Source of the DNA: JBGSYJ01 sp041750915
GTDB taxonomy: Bacteria > Acidobacteriota > Thermoanaerobaculia > Gp7-AA8
NCBI GenBank assembly: GCA_041750915.1
Contig: JBGSYJ010000439.1
Span: 1 to 5,557, forward strand
DNA length: 5,557 bases
Direction of reading: 5' to 3'
Numbering within the stretch: position 1 is the stretch's first letter; each line of letters starts with the position of its first letter. Below, one piece after another: positions 1 to 3,912 of this stretch. The notes beneath the pieces were generated by a model, which worked only from the letters and a program-made list of their open reading frames with translations, searched no databases and had not been told where the DNA came from. The translations under genes were made by a program, and so were the position numbers.

Positions 1-2315
1 GCCTGACATGCAGCGACGCAGCCGTTGCAGCCGACGCAGACGCTCGTGTCGACCGTCATTCCCCATCGGTACTCGTCGTAGCGGTACTCCGGATAAAGGT
101 CCGGTGGATGATCGTCGAGGTCGAGCTTCGTCTGCGCGAAGCCGGGGTTCTGGAGGTATCCGCCAAGCGTCGCGGCGCGGATGAGCTGCCTTCCCTCCAT
201 CCGGTGATGTCCCTGTGTGCACGCGAGCTTGTGCTTCTCGCCCGTCTTCCGGACCTGCAGTCCGGGTCCGAACGAGAGCGCAGTCGAAGGACGGATACTG
301 TAGGCGTTGAAGCCGGTCCCGTTGCCGACCCGACCGGCGCGCGTGCGGCCATGGCCGACCTGGATCATCACCGACTCGTCCGCCTGTCCCGGCATGACCC
401 AGACGGGCGCGTGGACACGCCGCCCTCCAAAGGTCAGCTCGAGGACATCTTCGTTAACCACGCCGAGACGCGCGGCCGTTGCAGGACTGACGAGTGCAAC
501 GTTGTCCCATACGAGCTTCGTCATCGGTTTGGGGAGCTCCTGAAGCCAGGAGTTGTTCGCAAAACGGCCGTCGTAGAGCGTCGAGTCGGCGGTGAAGATC
601 AGCTCCATGTCGCGGGACGACGTCGCAGGGCGTTGCGTCGGCGGAGGCACGGTCGTGACCGCGGCGCCGGTGGCCGGAAGCGCGGTATTCGGCACCACAC
701 CATCATGAAGGACGCGCCGCCAACCTTCTTCTCCGCCGAGCTGCGCCATCCAGCGGTCGCGCACCATGTCGTGGGCCGAGCGCATGTCGGAGACCAGCGC
801 GCCAACAAGCTCGGTCGCGGTCCTGCCGTTGTAGAGAGGTGCGATCAGCGGCTGGATGATCGAAACCGTTCCGTCGAACGCCCGTGCATCTCCCCAGCTC
901 TCGAGGTAATGCGCTTCCGGTATGTGCCAGTGGCAGCGCTCCGAGGTCTCGTCATAATAGGGGCTGAGGTGCGCGCGGAAGGGAACCTTCGCCAGCGCAT
1001 CGGTGAAGTTGAAATCGACCGGTGCCGTGAAAACGGGATTGCCGCCGAGCATCACGAGCGTGCGCACCTGCCCCGCGTTCATGTCCGCCACGAGCTGCCG
1101 GAGCGATGCGACCTGATCGACAGGCTCCACTTCGACCGGGGTGATGTGTGTGACAGTCGCGCCGACATTGCCGAGCGCCTGGTTCATCGCATGAGCGAGC
1201 GCATGGACAGCGGGAGGCTGGCCTTCGCCTGCGATGACGACGCTCGCGCCGCGGTTGGCCAGAAGATCCTTCACCAGCGCGGCGATCCACGCGGCGTGCG
1301 GGCCCGATGCGCTGGCGGGCATCCCGATCCCGAGTCCTGCTGCAACCTGTCGCGCAAAGTCTTCGACATCGAGTGCGCGGACCGGAAGGCGGTTGTCCGC
1401 CATACCCGCCGTGACATTGAGCATCGGACCGACCGCGTAGAGACGGTTCATCGTCTTCGCCCCGCCACTGACGCGGCGGCGATCGGCGAACTGGCGCGTG
1501 TAGCGGAGGTGCGCCGGGCCTGTCCCGAGAAAGTCGCTGTCGAGCGAGAAGATGACGTTCGCACGATCGAACTGGTAGATCGTGTCGACGTAGCTGCCGA
1601 ATGCCAGGCGCGCACCTTCACGGACGTTGTTCAGGCCGAGAGGCTCGTACTGATGCCAGACCGTGCCGGGGAATCGCGCGAGGAGAGCCTCGATCTGCGC
1701 GCCGAGCGTGGGCGAGGTGATCGTCTCGGTCAGGAGACGAACGCCGCCCCCCTGCCCTGCGCCGCTCTGCTCGAGCTGGCGTTGCAATGCCGTGAGAAAG
1801 TCGCCCCACGTCGCAACCTCGCCGAGGTAACGTACGGCGGGCGAACGATCGGGATCGTAGAGATCGAGGACGGATGCCTGGTGGAACGCGCCGGAAGCTC
1901 CGAGGCTCGCCGGATGCTCCGGATTCCCCTCGACCTTCGTCGGACGTCCCTCGTGGCTCTCGACGAGAAGGCCTGTCGCAACGCCGCTCAGCGTCATCGC
2001 GGTCGCATAGAAGAGAGGACGGCCGGGAAGAATCTCTTCCGGCTTGTTGACGTACGGCACGATGTACTCGGCTGGAGCCTTGCACGCCGCGAGACCTGCC
2101 AGCGCGAACGACGCGCCCATCAGTTTGAGAAAGCCGCGCCGGTCGGTCCCCTCATCCATCGGGGCCGCCTGACGGGGAAACTCCTCGAAGAGGTACTCGC
2201 GGAAATTCTCATCTTCCGCCAGTTCCTCGAGGCTGCGCCAGTACCTCGGGCCATCTTCCGCCTCCAGCCGCGTGCGGAAGGTGCTCAGGTCGAGTTCTTT
2301 CTCTTTCATCGTCAT
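1..2315 (-). CDS. actB: Alternative Complex III subunit ActB, molybdopterin oxidoreductase-like and Fe-S protein (3' end outside window)
   Basis: This frame stays open for 771 codons from ATG at 2315 to the left edge. I recognise the ACIII Fe-S subunit, which takes part in quinol oxidation on the periplasmic face. Residues 59-60 are a twin-arginine in DRRGFLKLMG, followed by a hydrophobic run and a lipobox LAAC with Cys78, which suggests Tat export and lipid anchoring. The molybdopterin-oxidoreductase-like (B1) domain follows, with family signatures such as EGRPTKVEGNPEHPASLG and VLDLYDPDRSP. I see no N-terminal Cys cluster of the kind catalytic Mo enzymes carry, as expected for ActB, which binds no Mo cofactor. 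At the edge a ferredoxin motif begins: C760-x2-C763-x2-C766-x3-C770. ActB proteins are about 1000 residues, so the remaining Fe-S (B2) domain lies outside. ATG 2315 is preferred over the in-frame ATG 2309 because GCGGA sits about 11 bases upstream of it. It lies 16 bases after actA and is very probably co-transcribed. The family call is firm; the export route is inferred. Confidence 0.95.
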   Translation of the reverse strand, partial: MTMKEKELDLSTFRTRLEAEDGPRYWRSLEELAEDENFREYLFEEFPRQAAPMDEGTDRRGFLKLMGASFALAGLAACKAPAEYIVPYVNKPEEILPGRPLFYATAMTLSGVATGLLVESHEGRPTKVEGNPEHPASLGASGAFHQASVLDLYDPDRSPAVRYLGEVATWGDFLTALQRQLEQSGAGQGGGVRLLTETITSPTLGAQIEALLARFPGTVWHQYEPLGLNNVREGARLAFGSYVDTIYQFDRANVIFSLDSDFLGTGPAHLRYTRQFADRRRVSGGAKTMNRLYAVGPMLNVTAGMADNRLPVRALDVEDFARQVAAGLGIGMPASASGPHAAWIAALVKDLLANRGASVVIAGEGQPPAVHALAHAMNQALGNVGATVTHITPVEVEPVDQVASLRQLVADMNAGQVRTLVMLGGNPVFTAPVDFNFTDALAKVPFRAHLSPYYDETSERCHWHIPEAHYLESWGDARAFDGTVSIIQPLIAPLYNGRTATELVGALVSDMRSAHDMVRDRWMAQLGGEEGWRRVLHDGVVPNTALPATGAAVTTVPPPTQRPATSSRDMELIFTADSTLYDGRFANNSWLQELPKPMTKLVWDNVALVSPATAARLGVVNEDVLELTFGGRRVHAPVWVMPGQADESVMIQVGHGRTRAGRVGNGTGFNAYSIRPSTALSFGPGLQVRKTGEKHKLACTQGHHRMEGRQLIRAATLGGYLQNPGFAQTKLDLDDHPPDLYPEYRYDEYRWGMTVDTSVCVGCNGCVAACQ

Positions 2316-2331
2316 CAGTCGGTTAGTCCGC

Positions 2332-2979
2332 TCAATAGTGACAGGTCGAACAATCGATTCTGCTGCGCACGCCGTACTCCTTGACCAGCTGCGCGCCCAA
2401 CTCCTTCTGGTTCGTGGGCTTCCATCCCATGGTGAAAACCTCTTCACGGGGTCGAACAAACTTCTCCGGCGCCCTGTGGCATTCGAGGCACCACTCCATC
2501 GTCATCGGCTCGGCCTTCCAGGTCAGCGGCATGCGGTCGATGCGGCCGTGGCACGACTCGCACCCGACACCCTTCCGGACGTGAATGCTGTGGTCGAATC
2601 GAACGAAGTCGGGAAGATTGTGGATGCGCCGCCAGACGATGGGGGTCCCGTTTGCAAAGCTCTCACGGACGGGAGCGAGCATCTCGCTCTGATTCCAGAT
2701 CTGGCGATGGCAGTTCATGCACGTTGCCGTGGGAGGAACGCCGGCGAAGGCTGACTCCTCGACGCTCGTATGGCAGTAGCGGCAATCGATTCCGAGGCCG
2801 GCGACGTGATGGTCGTGGCTGAAGGGAACGGGCTGTTCGTGCGCGATCCCGACCTGGGTAACGTAGGACGAACGGTTGATCTCGCTCAGGATCCAGAGCG
2901 CTCCGGCGGCCACGAAGAGGGCGCCAAAGATCGTCGCTTTCGCGAACGTATTCGTGCTGTGGTGAAAAATCTGAGACAT
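2332..2979 (-). CDS. actA: Alternative Complex III subunit ActA, pentaheme cytochrome c
   Basis: A 215-residue protein with one N-terminal membrane helix (about residues 14-31) and a periplasmic multiheme domain. It has five CxxCH heme c motifs: CRYCH 66-70, CMNCH 87-91, CESCH 140-144, CLECH 164-168 and CSTCH 210-214, the last ending one residue before the C-terminus. Conserved ActA stretches are visible: FHxSTNT near the N-terminus, YVTQVG and PVPFSHDHHVAGLGIDCRYCH before the first heme, FAGVPPTATCMNCH, DHSIHVRKGVGCESCHGR and MEWCLECHR. Several extra His (for example 55, 57, 58, 130, 133) are candidate distal heme ligands. In ACIII, ActA relays electrons from the ActB Fe-S clusters toward the acceptor. 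Length and five hemes match the family. A purine-rich GGAAG (2989-2993, minus) lies nine bases before ATG 2979. It is the first act gene, with the promoter region described separately upstream and actB 16 bases downstream. Confidence 0.97.
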   Translation of the reverse strand: MSQIFHHSTNTFAKATIFGALFVAAGALWILSEINRSSYVTQVGIAHEQPVPFSHDHHVAGLGIDCRYCHTSVEESAFAGVPPTATCMNCHRQIWNQSEMLAPVRESFANGTPIVWRRIHNLPDFVRFDHSIHVRKGVGCESCHGRIDRMPLTWKAEPMTMEWCLECHRAPEKFVRPREEVFTMGWKPTNQKELGAQLVKEYGVRSRIDCSTCHY

Positions 2980-3033
2980 TTAATGACGCTTCCGCCTGTC
3001 AGTTCTGCCGGTCTGGAGCGGGACGCCGTCTCG

Positions 3034-3051
3034 TTGCCAGAGGGATGGCAA
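3034..3051 (-). promoter_or_regulatory. Small leader hairpin before actA
   Basis: TTGCCA (3034-3039) and TGGCAA (3046-3051) are perfect inverted arms around a 6-base loop, about 55-72 bases before the actA start. It would be transcribed in the leader from either promoter candidate. No T-run follows it on the minus strand, so it is not an intrinsic terminator. It may be chance or an mRNA stability element. Confidence 0.3.
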
Positions 3052-3075
3052 GATAGGGCCCCGCGATTTTTTCGG

Positions 3076-3081
3076 ATTATC
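3076..3081 (-). promoter_or_regulatory. Alternative -10 box for actAB
   Basis: GATAAT on the minus strand matches TATAAT at five of six positions. No acceptable -35 hexamer lies 16-19 bases upstream, as in activator-dependent promoters. The CRP-type palindrome would be centred near -49.5, which is neither the classical -41.5 nor -61.5 position, so this is the weaker of two promoter models. The predicted leader would be about 90 bases. Confidence 0.25.
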
Positions 3082-3108
3082 AAGCGTACTGCAAGCTTCG
3101 GGATCGAG

Positions 3109-3128
3109 CTTGTGAACGTTTTCACAAG
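3109..3128. promoter_or_regulatory. Perfect palindromic operator with CRP-type consensus
   Basis: Arms CTTGTGAA (3109-3116) and TTCACAAG (3121-3128) are perfect inverted copies around a 4-base spacer. The core reads TGTGA-N6-TCACA (3111-3126), the consensus of the CRP branch of the CRP/FNR family. It covers about -4 to +16 of the TTGACG/TACCAT promoter, a position typical of a repressor or roadblock. It lies about 50 bases upstream of the start predicted from the alternative GATAAT box, which could instead suit an activator. The perfect symmetry is seen; the regulator identity is inferred. Confidence 0.6.
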
Positions 3129-3130
3129 GG

Positions 3131-3159
3131 ATGGTAGCCGACGACTTTCCGGCCGTCAA
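3131..3159 (-). promoter_or_regulatory. Candidate sigma70-type promoter of actAB
   Basis: On the minus strand TTGACG (3154-3159, five of six matches to TTGACA) is followed by exactly 17 bases and TACCAT (3131-3136, four of six to TATAAT, keeping the key T-12, A-11 and T-7). The predicted start point is near 3124, giving a leader of about 145 bases before actA. It is the best-spaced promoter I found in the region. Sigma-factor preferences of this organism are unknown, so this rests on consensus alone. Confidence 0.5.
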
Positions 3160-3280
3160 TCCTGCAAATCGCTGCGGGGTCGATATTCCTGATTCAAAGA
3201 CACGGGGCTAGAGCGCGTCCGCGAACGCTATGCCGCACGTGAGGAATTTGCAAGAGAAAAAGTGCGCGAACGCGAAGTAG

Positions 3281-3300
3281 CGGCGGATTCCGATCCGCCG
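3281..3300. repeat. Perfect GC-rich palindrome, probable dispersed intergenic repeat
   Basis: CGGCGGAT (3281-3288) and ATCCGCCG (3293-3300) form a perfect 8-bp stem with a TCCG loop. It lies in non-coding DNA between the broken toxin and the act promoter and is followed by a second inverted repeat three bases later. The plus strand continues TTCTTCC, weakly terminator-like, but no plus-strand gene needs terminating here. It resembles the REP-type palindromes many high-GC genomes carry in dozens of copies; copy number cannot be seen from one window. Confidence 0.55.
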
Positions 3301-3303
3301 TTC

Positions 3304-3349
3304 TTCCGCACCGTCTGGAACTCGCGCGTTTTGGGGCGACGGCGCGGAA
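3304..3349. repeat. Imperfect inverted repeat flanking a 22-base loop
   Basis: TTCCGCACCGTC (3304-3315) and GACGGCGCGGAA (3338-3349) pair at 11 of 12 positions. With the adjacent palindrome at 3281-3300 it makes a two-hairpin unit of about 70 bases, an arrangement like compound REP/BIME elements. No function can be assigned from sequence alone. Confidence 0.5.
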
Positions 3350-3401
3350 AGAATGCACCACACTCTTAGGGCGGGCATTTCAGAGCGACCGCCGTCGTCG
3401 T

Positions 3402-3494
3402 TCTCCCCTCTCCGAGCGAAGTCGGGGAGAGGCGAGCGCGCGGAATTCGCGCAGACTTTGAGGACTTGCGAGTTCGTCGCGCGCCGGGAGAGGG
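3402..3494. repeat. Nested inverted-repeat element, possible dispersed repeat
   Basis: Several pairings are nested. CCTCTCCGA (3407-3415) pairs with TCGG plus AGAGG (3422-3425, 3428-3432) with a GG bulge and loop GCGAAG. TCTCCCC (3402-3408) can pair with GGGGAGA (3424-3430). GCGCG (3436-3440) pairs with CGCGC (3448-3452). CCCTCTCC (3406-3413) also pairs perfectly with GGAGAGGG (3487-3494), closing the whole element. It sits just downstream of the point where the toxin frame decays. No T-run follows either hairpin, so a terminator is unlikely. Confidence 0.5.
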
Positions 3495-3527
3495 CGTCGT
3501 GGGCTTGCTGCTACTCCCGCCGGTTGG

Positions 3528-3656
3528 CTACATTTGAATTGCCTGCGCGGCCCATGTCGTATCGAAAAGACGATACGCTGCCTTTGCCCGATCCTGTATT
3601 TCGCCCGGCAATTCAGCGAATCGCTTCCAGAACCCGGTCGTCGTGTGTGATTTCAC
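3528..3656 (-). pseudogene. Truncated RelE/ParE-like toxin remnant
   Basis: Beginning with GTG at 3656, overlapping the antitoxin stop as GTGA, a frame of 42 codons ends at TAG 3528. Residues 4-31 (HTTTGFWKRFAELPGE then IQDRAKAAYRLF) match the N-terminus of small RelE/ParE-like toxins that pair with this kind of antitoxin; full-length members are about 90-100 residues. After codon 31 (about 3564) the expected HP..L.FK and YSVR.G.GYRA-type core is missing and the frame stops. A shifted frame shortly after gives RQFKC, faintly like the family's LxFK block, which could mean a small deletion followed by further decay, but this is weak. The catalytic core is absent, so the product should be inactive. 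The family assignment is from memory of similar sequences, without alignment. Confidence 0.65.
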
Positions 3657-3871
3657 GGCACGTCGGTGTCGAGTGGCTTCGTGACGCCAGCCTCGTACTC
3701 CTCGAGCGCTTCATCTGCCATTCGCTCCACGATCGCGGAGGGCTGTGAGGACAGAGCATCCCAGTGCCGTTCCGACTCGATCTCCGCGAGCAGCCAGGCC
3801 CCGATCGCCTCCTGGTCCGTCTCGGGAAGCTTCTGCGCTTCCTCGATGGCATTCTGCAGCAGTTTCCCCAT
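3653..3871 (-). CDS. Antitoxin-like small protein of a type II toxin-antitoxin pair
   Basis: A 72-residue acidic protein, complete from ATG 3871 to TGA 3653. The N-terminal pattern (KLLQNAIEEAQKLPETDQEA then IGAWLLAEIESERHWDAL) and the C-terminal ADEALEEYEAGVTKPLD tail are typical of a widespread family of unnamed small antitoxins encoded just before RelE/ParE-like toxins. The helical N-terminus would serve dimer or DNA contacts and the acidic tail would wrap the toxin; this is inferred from related systems. Its stop overlaps the toxin start as GTGA, which implies translational coupling. The toxin frame is broken, so this antitoxin may be an orphan. It starts 41 bases after the glycosyltransferase-like gene ends and has no convincing Shine-Dalgarno; a TAGAAT box six bases upstream suggests possible leaderless transcription. 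Confidence 0.75.
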   Translation of the reverse strand: MGKLLQNAIEEAQKLPETDQEAIGAWLLAEIESERHWDALSSQPSAIVERMADEALEEYEAGVTKPLDTDVP

Positions 3872-3877
3872 CGCTCA

Positions 3878-3883
3878 ATTCTA
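3878..3883 (-). promoter_or_regulatory. Possible -10 box for a leaderless antitoxin transcript
   Basis: TAGAAT on the minus strand matches TATAAT at five of six positions and ends six bases before ATG 3871. Transcription would therefore start at or next to the start codon. No -35 element is evident and no Shine-Dalgarno precedes the ATG. This is a weak, short-motif prediction. Confidence 0.25.
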
Positions 3884-3912
3884 CCGCGTCATCACGTTAG
3901 GGTCCTCTTCCT

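Larger units (their letters stand above)
2980..3527. other. Intergenic region upstream of actA
   Basis: About 550 bases without a credible gene on either strand. The half next to actA (2980-3160) carries a promoter candidate, a perfect palindrome and a small leader hairpin. The distal half (about 3200-3500) is packed with GC-rich inverted repeats and a 9-bp direct repeat (CGCGAACGC at 3220-3228 and 3265-3273). Open frames that cross the region have no ribosome site and unrecognisable, arginine/serine-rich translations. Confidence 0.8.

Noticed and set aside
108..2384. Very long open frame (758 codons) on the plus strand
   Set aside because: It lies exactly antisense to actB, whose family motifs are unmistakable. 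Its translation is Arg/Glu/Asp/His-rich with no recognisable domain, as expected for the mirror frame of a high-GC gene.
3060..3075. T-run after GGGCCCC on the plus strand as a terminator
   Set aside because: The GGGCCC palindrome is too short to form a stable stem with a loop, and nothing is transcribed toward it on that strand.
2272..3192. Plus-strand open frames opposite actA and its leader (2272-2754, 2770-3192)
   Set aside because: They overlap the five-heme actA gene and the promoter region, have no convincing ribosome site and give no family-like translation.
3281..3310. Intrinsic terminator on the plus strand (GC stem then TTCTTCC)
   Set aside because: No plus-strand transcript is supported upstream and the T-tract is interrupted. 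A repeat palindrome is the simpler reading.
3209..3359. Plus-strand frame reading RVRERYAAREEFAREK, suggestive of a charged helix
   Set aside because: No start codon with a ribosome site, and it runs through the hairpins. The repeated charged pattern follows from GCGAACGC-type repeats rather than from a protein.
3200..3500. CRISPR array
   Set aside because: The repeats are inverted, differ from each other and are not regularly spaced. There are no direct repeats of 25-40 bases and no cas genes.
3353..3748. Plus-strand frame of 131 codons across the repeats and toxin remnant
   Set aside because: Serine/arginine-rich composition through palindromic DNA, antisense to the antitoxin/toxin pair, and no recognisable motif.
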